A DNA stretch of 64,000 nucleotides from Cephalopachus bancanus (GCA_027257055.1 JAPVLO010000073.1:7397001-7461000), one strand, 5' to 3'; shown: positions 1 through 12,740, counted from the first letter of the stretch. A program made the numbers and translations. Notes: generated by a model not told the origin, from the letters alone.

Positions 1-2607
1 TCTTGCCAAAATAGCCCCCTTAGAGTGAGACTTTAAATTTGTAGGGTACTTTCCTTCCTAAAAACTTGACTTAGCTTTTCCTAACTCCCAACATTATCTT
101 CAGTAACACATTTTACATCTTTTAATGAGATATACTATTTTTTATAACACTGAAACTGCAAATCAAAGACACCAATGTGAAATATTCAGAATACAGTATC
201 AGAACTAAATTCTGCTTCTCCTAACTCCACTTGATTTACTGATTCAGTGTTATTTACTGAGCACTAGCATATTCCAGGTACTCCTTCGGGGTTGGGGATG
301 CAGCAGTGACCATGCTAGGAGCACACAGCAGGGCTGCCTACAATCTTGGAGGTTCTCAAGGGGCATTCCAGAAGAAGTAACATCCATCTCAGGGCTTTCC
401 TAGTCTTTCACTCTGCTTTCTCCTGAATAGCTCTCAATAATTCAGTCAGACTCCAAATTATTTCAAAGATCACTATTTAATGATCACACATGTAATTACC
501 ATTTGGAGACTGAGAATTCATTATGCAACTTCATGCCTGAGTGTCTAACTCTTCTCTTTGGATTAAGAAGAGCAGGCACAGAGACAGGTGTTATACGTCA
601 GAGTTGTGGCCTCGGCATAATCCTGTTATGATACCAAGAGAGGGATCACATTTCTTTCATAGATCAAAAGCCTGGTGATCAATGTCATTCTTCAGGACCA
701 TGACTTAACCTGCTTCCCAATGTTAGAATCCCATTACATGTATAACTGAGCAGCTTTATCAATTTGCAATGAGAAAATCATCTTTCACTCTTATTAGATG
801 GGTTCAATGTGAGCACATGAGTAGTATTATTGAGCAGATGACAATACCCAGTCTCGCCCAGGTTACCTAGAAAGATGGTCCTCTTCTTGCTGATAACCTC
901 TTCTCAGTTTGTGTCAGATAAACTGAGAAATGGCAAGGAACAAGGCTGACTGAGAGCAGAGATGAATTGGGTTCTAGACTGGGTCCTAACATTTGGTCCA
1001 GAGTTAGTCAAGGAAACAGGCTGTGCAGAGTTCTGCCTCTTCTTACAAAAGGATTATGTAGCTTTCTTTCCTTACTGCATAGGGAGGCTGTGCAAAGTAA
1101 TGAAGTTCATGCCCATCAAAGAATTCTCCATGTATTTTTAGAATTATTACTTAACTTGAGTTCTTTGTTTTTCAGCCTCTAAAGTATATGAGGTGTGGGC
1201 TGCCACTTGGGGAAATTTCTGCATTACTTTGGCAGGAAGATTTTCACTTGAGTTCAATACCAATGTGCCATTTAAGCTTGAAACAAGTGCTGTTCTAGCT
1301 TTTTAAAAGAAAACACATCTAGACAAATGAGGAGGCCTTCCCCTGGAAGGTTAGTCAGGACAAATTCCATTCCTTCCATATGCAGGCTCTACCTTTAACC
1401 TAAGAAACAATTGAGAATAAACCAGAAGCACAAATGACCAGGGATACACAGGCAACAGATGAGGAGACAAGACAGACTGCTGGGCAATAACAAGAAAAAG
1501 AAGTGGAGCGGTTGAGGGGTGGGGAGAAAAATTGGGAGAGAACATAGCCACAGACAAAAGAAAGCTTTGACAAAGTAGCTTTTTTCTTCAGTGTTTATTT
1601 TTGAACTAAGTACATACATGATATGCTTAGATTTTACTTGTGAGCAATGTTTTCTATCTTATTCCTGAAACCAAGATGAAAGGGAAATAAGATTTCAGAC
1701 AGAAATGATGATCATTAAACTTGGAGGGGTACCCTCATGTTGCCACGCTTATATTCTTACTTTTATCTTTTGGGAAAAGTTCAGCCATAAAGCCTTTGCC
1801 AAGTACATTGTTAATGTGTGGAGAGGCGGGAGTGAAAGTAGCACAGATCCTAATGATGATGATTGTTATTATTTTGTGTTTACATAGTGTCTCTGCTCCA
1901 AGGTGCTTAGGATTAGGGGAAACGTAGGAGGAGAGAGATGTGGTTCGGTACTTGTCATCAATCTGCTGTAACAACCACATAGAAAACCCTCTGTGATTAA
2001 TGACAAAGTGAATGAAACTGTTGAGTGAGTGCACAGATAGTACAATATGTATTGAGTGGGCAAATGTTAAGTGAGAGGAAAAAAACGCAAAACGTCATAC
2101 CGTCTGCACAAGGATTTTCCTGTAGCAGTTGCATTGCAGTAAAATTGCTTGGATGAAGATGCATTCTACTGAGAGGTAGGAAAACATATTTATGTGAATA
2201 AAGCAAGATCTAACTTAGAAGTAAACTTGGAGGTCCTCCTGTTTTCGCTTTTTGCAGTGTTATTTATGGGGCAAGGCGTAAGCCTCTGTTAGAGCGAGAG
2301 GGAAGCTAGGGGAAAAAATGTCTTTGAGCTGTAAGGTGCTTTTATATTTTGCAAATATGATTATATGCATGTGTTCGTATTTTATGACTTGGATAATCTG
2401 AAAATCAATTTGCTTTGTCAATGCTTCCTGGATTAGAATTCCACTATTTGGTCCCTATCCTAGGTAAGACATTGTTTGCAAATTGTGCTACTTGTGAGAG
2501 GTTGCAGTGGTTGCTAAGGCATTTAAGGTACTGATGAAAGTAAAATGGTTGTCATGGTGACTGATAAAAATAAATGTTGAAAATGCCCTGGGTTCTTTCT
2601 TTTCCAG
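1..2607. other. intron upstream of the first exon, no recognised element
   Basis: Intronic sequence ending in a pyrimidine-rich acceptor (TTCTTTCTTTTCCAG). I see no Alu, L1 or coding signal. Short open frames here have no recognisable similarity and look like chance. Confidence 0.6.
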
Positions 2608-2703
2608 TCTACTAAAGAAAATTGAGCGGGAAACATGGAGGGAAAGTGGCGTTTCTTTAATTGCTACTGTAACCCGCCTAATGGAGAGGTTGTTAGATTA
2701 CAG
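2608..2703 (+). CDS. DOCK4: DOCK4 exon 1 of window (pre-DHR2 linker)
   Basis: This is a 96-nt exon between a TTTTCCAG acceptor and a CAG|gtaagc donor. The first base completes a codon from the upstream exon outside the window. The reading continues LLKKIERETWRESG, then VSLIATVTRLMERLLDYR, whose last Arg codon is split (AG|G) with the next exon. The segment is helical in character and belongs to the conserved stretch just before the DHR2 catalytic domain of DOCK-A/B proteins. It has no catalytic role of its own that I can name. The intron before it contains no other part of this gene. Confidence 0.96.
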
Positions 2704-3588
2704 GTAAGCCGAATCGCACTTTCTCCAGATATGCCGCGCTCCGGTTAGAAAATCAGATAGTTAGAATACAGACAACATTTCACTTAAGTGAATCACTCAA
2801 AGAATTGGTAACCAGACCATGGAACTGGTGCTGTTCGGTAATGGACTTCTAATTCTAACTAGCTCGTTCAGGGTTTTAATTTGGGGGTTTTTGTTTTCTT
2901 TTAATATTTTCTCTTTTGTTTTGATTTTTCATAGTTCTTTCAAAGTCTTGCTGAATTGAGAGGATTCTCAAAGTGCCTGAGAGTCCTCCCCCCACAAAAA
3001 AAAAAAAAAAAGGAATCTTTTTTTGGTATTTAGACTCACTCACTAGAACCAGTAGACTGTATCCATTTTAGAGTGAAGACAATGTAACTGAGAATTGTAC
3101 AAATACTCTTTTCTCTTTAAAAAGGAGGGGTCTTACACTTACACTGTTACCTTTCATATACCTGTTTTTTATATATATTATCTAAACTGTCAAAGCCAAC
3201 CATCCTGCTTAAATGCATCGTGGTTTAGTTTGGTTTTGTTTTACTTTAGGAATGAAATTCATTCTCCTTGTTAATAGCCAGGCTTACCAGCTACTTCTCA
3301 CCCCTCTCTAGGAGGTGTCAATAACTACCTTCACTCTTCTTGCTTCCTGAGCCCCCTGTCCATTGAGAAGGCAGCACAGTCCTGACATGGAAATGAAATT
3401 CTTGAAGAAACTGGTGCTCAGCAGCCTCTGATTCCCCAACCTCACCAGAGACCCTTCGTCCCTGGAGCCTTTAGCTTGCAAATTGCCTCTGATTTCTGAC
3501 AGTACTTTCCCCCCCTGCATAAAAAAGAACAAAATGTGTTTTCCCTAGGAAGGAATCTTAAGCTCTAACTGTTGCTTTTTGTTTGTAG

Positions 3589-3649
3589 GGACTGCATGAA
3601 AATGGGAGAGGTAGATGGCAAAAAGATTGGCTGCACGGTTAGCCTTCTG
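3589..3649 (+). CDS. DOCK4: DOCK4 exon 2 of window
   Basis: A small 61-nt exon between a TTTGTAG acceptor and a CTG|gttagt donor. It completes the split Arg and encodes DCMKMGEVDGKKIGCTVSLL, ending in phase 0. It continues the linker into DHR2. The donor departs from consensus at -1 to +3 (CTG|gtt), but the frame into the next exon (AAC TTC TAT) is the one that yields the known DOCK family sequence, so the boundary is secure. Skipping this exon would shift the frame. Confidence 0.95.
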
Positions 3650-4449
3650 GTTAGTAAACTCTTGCCTTTTTTCTCCTTTTAGCCTAACCGTTGTGTTTTT
3701 CACAGAGACACTGTGTTTTGTTTGTATTTAATCCACAATGTGCTGTTTCTTAGAAGTGTTTTTAAAAGAAGCATAGCGAGCGTCAGCTTGAATTAAAGCC
3801 CAGGAAACTCTCAACCCTGAACATGACAGAATGCACCCACTCTTCAGCCCACAGCTCTAACAGGAGACCCCCCACGGGATCCCAGAGTGAGGCCATCAGG
3901 TTGTCTGGTTGCACTGCCTTACCCTCCCAGAGTCTTTGGTTGCTCTCCTAGGAAAAAGCACCATGTCCCTATGTTACAGGTCTTTTTACTTCCAAAATGT
4001 GGCAGCTTCTTTCTGTCCTTCTTTTCCTTTCTCACAGTTAGATATGCATTCTGCATTTTACTAAATGAGTGATCTCCTCTTCTGTGAACAAATGGCAGTT
4101 TTCTGTGTAACACACCAATTGTCACTCTCTAGCTTTCTTGCAAATTGAATTTATAATAGCCCCATTGTTAAGTTTTGCATTATAACTGGAATGACCAAGC
4201 AAGACATTTTTGAGAGTAAAGTTCAACATGATGTAAGGATGATAGGCTAAACCAAAGTTGTCCTGGCAAACCAAAATTTATATGAAAACCACACAACTAA
4301 CTATTAAATAGAATGCTATTCTCACCAGAGAGCAGAGGAATGGCCATACATTTAGACCTTACTTTTTGTATTTTAATACAAGGCAAATGAATGCTTTTGA
4401 TAATTTCTTTTAAGCAGATTTGAAGTACAGAAAGATATGAAATCCAGGA
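3650..4449. other. intron, no recognised element
   Basis: Unique-looking intronic DNA; a 61-68 codon open frame on either strand near 3.9-4.1 kb is not supported by any motif. Confidence 0.5.
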
Positions 4450-4454
4450 AGCTT

Positions 4455-4690
4455 TTTAAAAATAATATAATTTATGTATATATTCTAGAGTTGTGCGGTA
4501 CAAGTGAGGATTTACTACATAAGTAGGCTGCGCGCAAATGAAGTTTGGGCTTTTAGGTGGCCCTCACTCCCCCTGGTAATAAACCAGGTACCCTTTGTGT
4601 TGTCACATGCCCCCATCTTCTTCCCTCCCTCCCTCCCTCACTCCCTTCCTCCCGGCCCCTTCCCTTCCTCCCTCCCCTAAGGAGGATGTT
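4455..4690 (-). mobile_element. L1 3'-UTR fragment (antisense)
   Basis: After an A/T-rich stretch the sequence runs TACAAGTGAGGATTTACTAC, then GAAGTTTGGGCTTTTAGGTG, and ends in a long CCCTCCCTCCCT tract at about 4620-4678. This is the antisense of the polypurine-bearing 3' UTR of mammalian L1. It resembles the copies at 7440 and 18552, which share GTTTGGG and CAGGTACCCTT words. It is a 5'-truncated insertion; the subfamily is not assigned. Confidence 0.6.
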
Positions 4691-4699
4691 TTAAAATCA

Positions 4700-7430
4700 G
4701 ATTTGAATATCAGGAAGAGTCTAGTTCTAACTATGTGAACATCATGTTTCTTTTTCTTACATTTTGTTGACTAGATGAGTTCTCACCATCTATTCTAAGT
4801 ACTTGCATAGTCATTCTTACTCTGATCCTTTTTCTCCCTCACAAGCCGTATTGTTCTCTACTTGCCTGTACCTTGAAAAAAAAAGTTGTGGTTTTTTTTT
4901 TTTTTTTTTTTTTTGCCTCCACTTTGATCCTGTCTTTTCTTAGCTCATCAGTTTCTGTCTTTTGGTTTTGTTTTGTTTTGTTTTGTTTACTCCTCTCACA
5001 GTCCCTCTTCAAAGCTTAGAACTTCTGCTTTCCTGCAACTGGCTTTTTATGTTCTCCTAATTGCTTGCCACCCTGCTCCTCACCTCTGAGCCTATGACTG
5101 TCTCCATCTTTACCACACTCACCACCTCCTCCACATCTTTAATCTAATTCTTACATCTCCACCTCCAGTGTCAGTCCCTAAAAATAGCAAGACCTGAGCA
5201 TCCTCTATCAGGCCACATCTTGTTCACAAATTATGCACTCTCTTCCGTAATTTTTGTCATTAGTCCCAACAGTTACCTCCAGGCCATCACACCAAGCCAC
5301 TGGGTCAGCCAGCTGACCTCTCCTCTCAGCATTCACGTCAATCTTTGAACATGGTTATTTCCCCTTTTGAGTTTCCTCGCTGTGTTTCCCGTTTCTTGCC
5401 TGCTTTTGCCAGCCTGTTGTCACAGCCAAGACCCTCAGCCTGAGTTTCTCCCACGTCCCTGTATGTATGTCAGTGTTTTGAAAGAAAGGCCGGTTCATCT
5501 CCTTCTGAAACAGACAAGATTGGGTACATTCCCGGTGGAATGGCCAGAGACTCAGTTTGTCTCCTTTCCCTGGCTCTAACACAACTCTAGACACAAGGTC
5601 TTATAAAAAACCTCAAAGCAAAGACTTAACCTTTTCCCAAGAGAATCCTCTCTATTGTTCCATCTTCTTTCACAAGGTTCTTCCATTTAAAGGTAAACAA
5701 ATAAATATAGACTCCCAGACTCACTGTTCAATTGGTATAAAAGAAGAGATCATTCCCTTGGATGCAAAAGTTAATACTCTGCCCTAAATGTGTTTACTCT
5801 AGTTTCCCAGTAGGAATAAGCCAGAGACTGAATATAATCAGTGGCCCCATCAGTAATCACTTCAAAGAATGTATCCTGATACCTTTGTACTGACCAAGAA
5901 TAGTTCTTCTAGAAAATATTAACATTTTGAAAGATGTACATTGAAATTATTCAAAAGGACCATGTGCTGGTCCTTTATCACCTTAATGCTAACCTTTTGG
6001 GCTTCTACTCCATATGGAAAGTTCCTTATGTTTTCTAGTAGCAATATGGTTCTCTTCAACTACTCACTTCCTCTTAAAGATTTTTCTTAACTCTTTGGAA
6101 AGGTCAATTTCAGATTATCTTCAGGAGACACTCTGGCATCCCATACAAGATCGAAGTTAAACTCTGGTGTGAAATTGGTAAAAATGTATAATATTTGACG
6201 TGACTAATACAAGGAATTGTAATTATTGTTTTTTTGTGTGTGTGTCATAAGTTGTGCCAGACATATGTGAGAGATTCTTATCTGCTAACTGGAGATATTT
6301 GTTTTTTGGTTTTTTTTTTTAAGTAGAACTGTTTATTTAGAGGATGATTGCTTATTTTGTTCTCAAAGCTGCTTCTTACCAGAAAGCTATTAGAGCAAAT
6401 CATCCTTTAATAATGTAAAAACCTGCTGTGGGGTTGTAAGACTTGTGTTTATGATACAACAATTCTTGCTAATTAAAATGATTTGGGTTATAATAAGAGA
6501 GACATGAATAGAATTATTAGCTTTTTAAAGAATGCCAAGATCTACAGGAAACAAGAGGAAAGGGGGAGGATATGGGTATAAATTGAAAAAATATTTGTTT
6601 ATGATGCCTTCAACTTAATATCAGAATCTCAAGGTTAGAAGAGTCCTCAGATTGAAGTGTGGACACATGTTAGGTAGTGGGTAGAAAGTATATTTGATAG
6701 AAAATCCTCAGGCTTCAAACCCAAGTACAAATTCAGCAGCTACAATGGCTAGTTTGGTCTCTTGCCAAAGCCCTATCTAACTAATCAGCTTCAAAAATTT
6801 TTTAGAATTCCTGGCCTCTCCTTCTTAGAAAAGTCTGTCACTCTTTTAAGTCAACAGATTTATCCCCCATTACTAACTTTCCCTTCTTTTACATACCAAG
6901 TAGCATCAGTCAAAATAGCAACAATAAAGGATAATAGTAGTTCAAGTGTCTCAAGCAGGGATTTCATAATGCACAATGATCTGCTCACCAAATGTATCTC
7001 ATTTGGAGAAACACAGCATCACATTTTTACTGTAATCCAATTTCATTTATATTCACTCCTGTTTTACTAAGTTCAGTGAGGACTCATGTACTTTCTAATG
7101 TGGTGAAGGAGTAGACTTTAGATGCTTATAAGTCTGCCCTTAAAATGCCAACACAATGTGTCCAGGTAAGTAAAAATTTAGTTTTATTAACTCATGTTAA
7201 AACATTGTAGAGAAGTTGAGTAAGATCTAGATAGTTTTTATAGATAAAATATTTTCAATAAGTAGGTTTCTATAATAATACTTTGAGCTAAAATATCTTG
7301 TTATTAGTCCCCTTATGTTCTGGATATAAACTAGAAACATTTAAGCTCCAACACAAGTAGGAAATATAAAATAACATTTTAAGCATAAAGAGAAATCACT
7401 CATAAATGACCATTTATCATAATACTACAT
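4700..7430. other. intron, mostly without recognised elements
   Basis: Contains a T-run at 4890-4914, a short GTTTT repeat at about 4966-4990 and a possible L2-like stretch around 5090-5310 (CACCACCTCCTCCACATC and similar pyrimidine-rich words). The rest is unassigned intron. Short open frames at 5355-5787 and 6762-7070 show no domain or motif. Confidence 0.45.
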
Positions 7431-7439
7431 GAAAGGGAC

Positions 7440-7617
7440 TGGCAGTAGTGGGTCACTGCCAGGAAAGGCTGGGGCATATGGCACTAATATAAGGGTACCT
7501 GATCCCAAACCAGGCAAAGTGAGGATCAATGGGAAGCCCAAATTTCACCTGTATGATGATCACTTATGTACCTAGCCCTGAATGGTACCCCACATCTTTA
7601 AAATTTAAAAAAATTAA
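7440..7617 (+). mobile_element. L1 3'-end fragment (sense)
   Basis: GGGTACCTGATCCCAAACCA through AAGCCCAAATTTCACCTGTA to CCCCACATCTTTAAAATTT is an inverted relative of the 18.6 kb copy and has the order of words expected of an L1 3' UTR ending in an A/T-rich tail. An Alu is inserted directly into that tail. The lineage and subfamily are uncertain; an LTR-derived retroposon is an alternative. Confidence 0.5.
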
Positions 7618-7910
7618 GCCGGGCTCGGTGGCTCAGCCTGTAATCCCGCGCCTTTGGGAGGCTGAGGTGAGTGGATTGCCTGAGCCCGCGGGTTCGAGAC
7701 CCGCCTGGGCAGCGAGACCTCATCTCTACAATAAAATCAAAAAATTAGCCGAGTGTGGTAGCACGCGCCTGTAATTCCAGCTACTCGGAAGGCTGAGGCG
7801 GAAGGATCGCCGGAGCCCAGCAAGTTGAGGCTGCGGTGGCCAGGAGCGGCCACTGCACTCCAGCCTGTGCTACAGAGTGAGACTCGAACTCAAAAAAAAA
7901 AAAAAAAAAA
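7618..7910 (+). mobile_element. Alu dimer, young lineage-specific subfamily
   Basis: Full dimer starting GCCGGGCTCGGTGGCTCAGC with both B-box-like GGTTCGAGACC and a CAATAAAATCAAAAAATTAG linker, ending CGAACTC plus an A-tail. It is close to identical in its left arm to the Alu at 36459, which marks both as members of one recent family. Confidence 0.95.
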
Positions 7911-8141
7911 TTTTTTTAAATTATACCATAAAAAATAAAATAAATTTTAAAAACTTTTACAAGAATAAAGAGTACTTTAATTTAACCTCTTTCACTTAAT
8001 TCTTCGGGGAAAAAATACTTTTACATTGTTTTTATGCATTCTTACCTATAAGTCTCAGAGACTTTTTCTTTGAAATTTAGAATTAAAGAAACTGCCCTTT
8101 GAATATCAATCAGCAAACTTAATAAATGAGTTAAGCTGTTT

Positions 8142-8174
8142 CATATATATATAATATATAGTATATATTATATA
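8142..8174. repeat. (AT)n low-complexity repeat
   Basis: TCATATATATATAATATATAG and similar AT alternation immediately before the T-run of an antisense Alu. Confidence 0.85.
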
Positions 8175-8475
8175 TTTTTTTTTCTTTTTTTTTTTTTTAG
8201 TTGGAGTCTCACTCTGTCACCCAGGCTGGAGTGCAGTGGCACGCTCACAACCGCTGCAGCCTCGACCTGCTTGGCTCAGGCGATCCTTCCGCCTCAGCCT
8301 TCCAAGTAGCTGGAACTACAAGTGTGCTCTACCACCCAACTTATTTTTTTACTTATTGTAGAGATGAGGTCTTGCCAAGTTGCCCAGCTGGTCTTGAACA
8401 CCTGAGCTCAGGCAATCCTCCCGCCTCAGCCTCCCAAAGTGCTGGGATTATAGGCTTGAGCTATCGCACCTGGCC
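8175..8475 (-). mobile_element. Alu dimer (antisense)
   Basis: T-run followed by GTTGGAGTCTCACTCTGTCA, GGCTGGAGTGCAGTGG and ending GCACCTGGCC. The 94-codon open frame over it is Alu reading, not a gene. Confidence 0.95.
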
Positions 8476-8801
8476 AATATTTTAATATTTTTAGTTGAAC
8501 TGTCTGTCCACTGACAATTAAACTCACAAGAAATAATAGACAATAACAAAAGAAATATGAATCAGTGGTAATAGCTGAAGATACTAGCTTATCTGGTAAT
8601 TACTAGGAAATGCTTAACAGAGGCAGTGTTGAATTGAAAATATGTCACTGGGCCTCCTTACTTTATTTTTAAAGAGACCTTACATAGAAAAATGCATCCA
8701 TTCTCTTGGCTCAAGACATAAAACTTTAGTAGAGTAAAAGGCAGATATTTGTAGACCCCTGACTATTGAGGAACTATCCATACCTCTACTCTTTTTTGCA
8801 G

Positions 8802-8895
8802 AACTTCTATAAGACTGAACTTAACAAGGAAGAGATGTATATACGCTACATCCACAAACTCTATGATCTGCATCTCAAAGCACAGAACTTCACAG
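8802..8895 (+). CDS. DOCK4: DOCK4 exon 3 of window (start of DHR2)
   Basis: This 94-nt exon follows a CTTTTTTGCAG acceptor and ends at CAG|gtaatt, leaving one base of a split Glu codon. It encodes NFYKTELNKEEMYIRYIHKL, then YDLHLKAQNFT. It begins lobe A of the DHR2 (DOCKER) domain, whose helices dimerise DOCK proteins and position the catalytic lobes. The ELNKEEMYIRY pattern is strongly conserved in DOCK1-5. Domain boundaries are from family knowledge, not computed. Confidence 0.97.
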
Positions 8896-9109
8896 GTAAT
8901 TCTGTCTTTTGGCTTAGATTGGGGGATGTGGGTGGGACACTGGTGTATTACATATGATAATGCTTGTGCTCTTTATAATTTGAGCTGAAGACTCAAGAAT
9001 TTCTACTTTAAAATTTATTTTTAATTCAATGTGTGTTTCTAAATACTCCACATACATATATATATCTCATGTATCATATATATTTAGGTTTGTTGACTGT
9101 ATTTCTGCA

Positions 9110-9406
9110 TTTTTTTTTTTTTTTTTGAGTTGGAGTCTCACTCTGTTGCCTAGACTGGAGTGCAGTGGCTGCTCCCGGCCACCGCAGCCTCAACCTGCTG
9201 GGCTCCAGTGATCCTTCCGCCTCAGCCTTCCGAGTAGCCGGAATTACAGGCGTGCGCTACCATGCCCGGCTGATTTTTTTTTTTTGATTTATTGTAGAGA
9301 TGAGGTCTCACTGCCCAGGCGGGTCTCGAACCCTGGGGCTCAGGCAATCCACTCACCTCAGCCTCCCAAAGGCGCGGGATTACAGGCTGAGCCACCGAGC
9401 CCGGCT
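9110..9406 (-). mobile_element. Alu dimer (antisense), young subfamily
   Basis: T-run, GAGTTGGAGTCTCACTCTGT, a GATTTATTGTAGAGATGAGG linker and the end GGCTGAGCCACCGAGCCCGG, the antisense of the GGGCTCGGTGGCTCAGCC start seen at 7618. Confidence 0.95.
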
Positions 9407-9639
9407 AATTTTTTAGAAGTTGCTCTTGGGATTACGAAATACATACCCAACTTTTTTTATTTTATCACTTTCAAATTAAATATGGGAATATCACAACAAT
9501 ATAGATCCCATTATCCTTCCCACTTTATGTGGTAGTTATCACGTGTTTCATCCACATTCATTGAAAGTCCCATTAGATAATGTCATAATTTTTGCTTTCA
9601 ATAGTCATGCCTATTTCAAAGAATTTAAGGGGATAAAAA

Positions 9640-11045
9640 TAGTCTGTTCTATTTACCCAGATATTTGCCATTACTGTTATTTTTTTCTTCATCCATGAAA
9701 TTCTCAGTTTCCCTCTGTTATCATTTTTATTCAACCTGAAGAACTTCTTTTAGTATTTCTTTTAAAGTAGGTCTGATGGCAAAGAATTCTATGAGTTTTC
9801 CTTCATTTGAGAATTCCTTGTTTCACCTTCATCCCTGAAGGATATATTTGCTGGATACAGAATTGTAGGTGAACAGTTCTTTTGTTTCAAGACTTTAAAA
9901 TATTAACCCAGTGACTTCTGGCCTCTGCAGTGTCTAATGAGAAATATGCAGTCATTTAAATTACTCACCTTTATGAAATATGTCACTTTTTTCAGGATTT
10001 TTAGGACTTTATCTTTGGTTTTCGGTGATTTGACCGTTACAAGTAGGGGCATGGTTTTCTTGTTTGTTTGTTTTTTTTGAATTGGAGTCTCACTCTGTCA
10101 CCCAGACTGGAGTGCAATGGCCACTCCTGGCCACCGCAGCCTCGACCTGCTGGATTCCGGTGATCCTTCCGCCTCAGCCTGCCAAGTAGCTGGAACTACA
10201 GGCACGTGCTACCACACCCGGCTAATTGATTTATTGTAGAGATGAGGTCTCACCAAGTTGCCTAGGCGGGTCTCGAACCCTTGGGTTCAGGCAATGCACT
10301 CACCTCAGCCTCCCAAATTGCGGGATTACAGGCTGAGCCACCGAGCCCGGCTAAGGGCATGGTTTTCTTTAAGTTTAATCTGTTTGGGTTTGAGGAGTTT
10401 TTTGGATATATGAACTTATTTCTTTCACTAAATCTGGGAGGTTTTCAGGCATTATTTCCTTACATATATTTTCTGTACCAATTCATCTCCTCTTTTTGAG
10501 ATTCTACAATGGCATAAATGTTAGACTGATTAGTATTGTTTCTTAAGTTCCTGGAACTCTATGTAATTTTTTTTTCAACTTTTCTTCTTTCTTTTTTTCA
10601 GATTGATAATTTCTATTGACTCATCTTCAAGTTCACTGATTCTCTTCTGTCACATTACTCAACTATAGAACCTTTCCAGTTTAACTTTTCCAGTTTAATT
10701 TTTATTATTATATTATTCAGTTCTAAAATTTCCAGTAGTTGTTTTCTTTTTATAGCTTCAAGTTTTTTGCAGATAACTTCTATCTTTCCACTTATTCAAG
10801 AGTGTTCGCTTTTACTTCATGGTTATAATAACTGCTTTATAGTCTTTGCCTATAATCCTAACATCTATGTCATCTTGGAGATGGCATCTGTAAATTGCCT
10901 TTGTCCTTGGCGAGTTGTTTGGCTTTCCTAGTTCTTTGAAGGTCAGGTAATTTTGGATTATATCCTGGACTATTTGAGACTCTGGATTCTGTTAAAATCT
11001 TCTGGGAAATGGTGACTTTTTAAACATTCTAACAGACAGAAGTCT
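9640..11045 (-). mobile_element. L1M/HAL1-like 3' region (antisense), split by an Alu
   Basis: Words such as GGATATATTTGCTGGATACA, GACTTCTGGCCTCTGCAG, TCAGTTCTAAAATTTCCAGT and GAGACTCTGGATTCTG follow the order of old L1M or HAL1 3' sequence read antisense. An Alu interrupts it at 10062-10354 with a clear target-site duplication. Ancient and non-functional. Confidence 0.75.
10062..10354 (-). mobile_element. Alu dimer (antisense) with intact TSD
   Basis: GAATTGGAGTCTCACTCTGT to GCCACCGAGCCCGG. The host L1 sequence GGGCATGGTTTTCTT is duplicated on both sides (10047-10061 and 10355-10369). Young-subfamily features. Confidence 0.95.
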
Positions 11046-11849
11046 TGGTTTTGTTGATCCATTTGTTCATTCTACACTTGTACCTTGGATATGAGCCTAA
11101 GACTTCATATATAGAATTAACATATTCCTTTCTTGAACTTCCTCCTCTCTGTGATCCTCCTGGTTCTTTCCATTTCCTCAGGTCTCCCTTTCCTAAAACT
11201 CTGGCTATAAAGCCAAGGCTTGATCCTCTTCATACCATGATGCACTCCCTATAATTGGTCTTCCTATGGGAAAAGCAGAAAAAGAAAGGAGCCTATAGGA
11301 GCCATTACTGCCATTGCCATTGCCACCACTGCCACCACAATTTGCAGCTTTGTTCTAGGACTTACTTAGGCACCAGAAGAATCTAAAGACCTCCATCTTA
11401 CAAAGGGTCCTCTTGCTAGTACTTTGACTAAAGGAGCTCTTCTTGGAGTCTTTTCTGTCTATTCTCATTTGCAGTGCAGGCAATAGAGGTCTAAGCCAGG
11501 AGATATGGGAGGCAAAAAATAAAAACAGAGAATGCAACAATGTATTGTTATTCTTTGAAACTGGTTTTCCTTCTTCGTCCACCTGCTTTTTTTTTTTACT
11601 TTTCAGAGTCCTTCGATAGATGAGTTGTATATTCTGCCCAGGATATTTAGCTCTAAACAATGGGAAAAATAGGGTGGAATGCACTTACTCCATCTTAACC
11701 AGAACCAGAACCTTTTAATTAGATTTTGGAACTACAAATCTTGGTATTTTTCCAAGGAACTCACAGTATTTTTCCAAGTAACTCCTGAATCATGGCTCCT
11801 CTCCCAGCTTTAAAAGAGTGAAGGAATCCTTCCTGGAATGGTACTTTTA
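11046..11849. other. intron, no recognised element
   Basis: Contains a CCATTGCCATTGCCACCACT run at 11309-11337 and open frames of 69 and 109 codons without motifs. The TTTTTCCAA(G)GAACTCACAG/TTTTTCCAAGTAACTC words at 11737-11786 form a short local repeat. Confidence 0.4.
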
Positions 11850-12070
11850 TTACCAGAATTTAATCATGCCTCTAGCTATGGTCCCACTATCTCAATTAAT
11901 AGCATCACTGTTCACTCAGTCTGGAGACCCTGATGTTGTCTTTGATTCTTCTCTTCTAAACCTCTTCTGAATAATCATTCATGTTGTTCTACTGATCCTA
12001 GTTCCCACTTTTACTGCCTCAGACCTTCATTATCTTCACCTGGACTGTCTCTTAACTATTACTAGATGTT

Positions 12071-12127
12071 CTGCACTCCAGTCTGGGTGACAGAGTGAGA
12101 CGCCAACTCAAAAAAAAAAAAAAAAAG
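12071..12127 (+). mobile_element. Alu 3'-end fragment
   Basis: CTGCACTCCAGTCTGGGTGA, CGCCAACTC and an A-tail only; a heavily 5'-truncated Alu. Confidence 0.85.
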
Positions 12128-12234
12128 AGTTTGCCAACCCTTCTCTTGATATCACTCTGCTGTCAGTTTATGTGGTCTGCAAAATAAACTTTAAATGTTT
12201 TAATCAAGGTCTGTCATAATTGAACTGCTTATCT

Positions 12235-12740
12235 GTTCAGCCTCCTCCTGCCACTTGTTCCACGTATTTTCTTTTTATCCTTCAAGATCAGCTCCTTCAT
12301 CATCTTTTCCATGAAGCCTTCTTTCTCCGAAGTTCTCTTTCATCTCTTTTTTTCACCAACTACATGAACTCTTCTCTCATAGGCTGAGTTGATTTTTCCA
12401 TCTCCTTTATCCCATTGCATTTTTCCAGATATTCATTAAAGCACTTATCACATTGTTTTTATTAATAATTGTATTTATATATTGTGTATATATACATGCA
12501 TGCATGTATAAGTATTTGTGTTTAGATGGGTAGATGGGTGGATGGATAGATGGATAGATGGATGGATAGATTGATAGACAGATGATAGACAGATAGATAG
12601 ATAGATGATAGATAATGTTCAAGGTGAGTTTCTTGAGGACAGCAGTGATGTTTTCTTGTCCTTAATTTCCTGAGTTCTTAGAATAGTGCTTAGCAATCTG
12701 AGATTTAAATCAATGCATTACTAATGAATGTACTCACTAA
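12235..12740 (+). mobile_element. L2 LINE 3' fragment split by a GATA microsatellite
   Basis: CTTCAAGATCAGCTCCTTCA, CATGAAGCCTTCTTTCTC and AAAGCACTTATCACATTG precede the microsatellite; TTCTTGAGGACAGCAGTGAT and AGAATAGTGCTTAGCA follow it. This is the L2 3' end in sense orientation. Confidence 0.75.
12524..12616. repeat. (GATG/GATA)n microsatellite
   Basis: Tetranucleotide GATG, GATA and GACA units in tandem, grown inside an L2 fragment. The Ile/Tyr/Pro-rich open frame on the minus strand is only this repeat. Confidence 0.95.

Noticed and set aside
8201..8485. 94-codon open frame on + strand
   Set aside because: It is the antisense reading of an Alu. Similar frames at 9284, 10281, 20212, 25137, 26050, 27441, 36320, 44384 and 61134 were dropped for the same reason.
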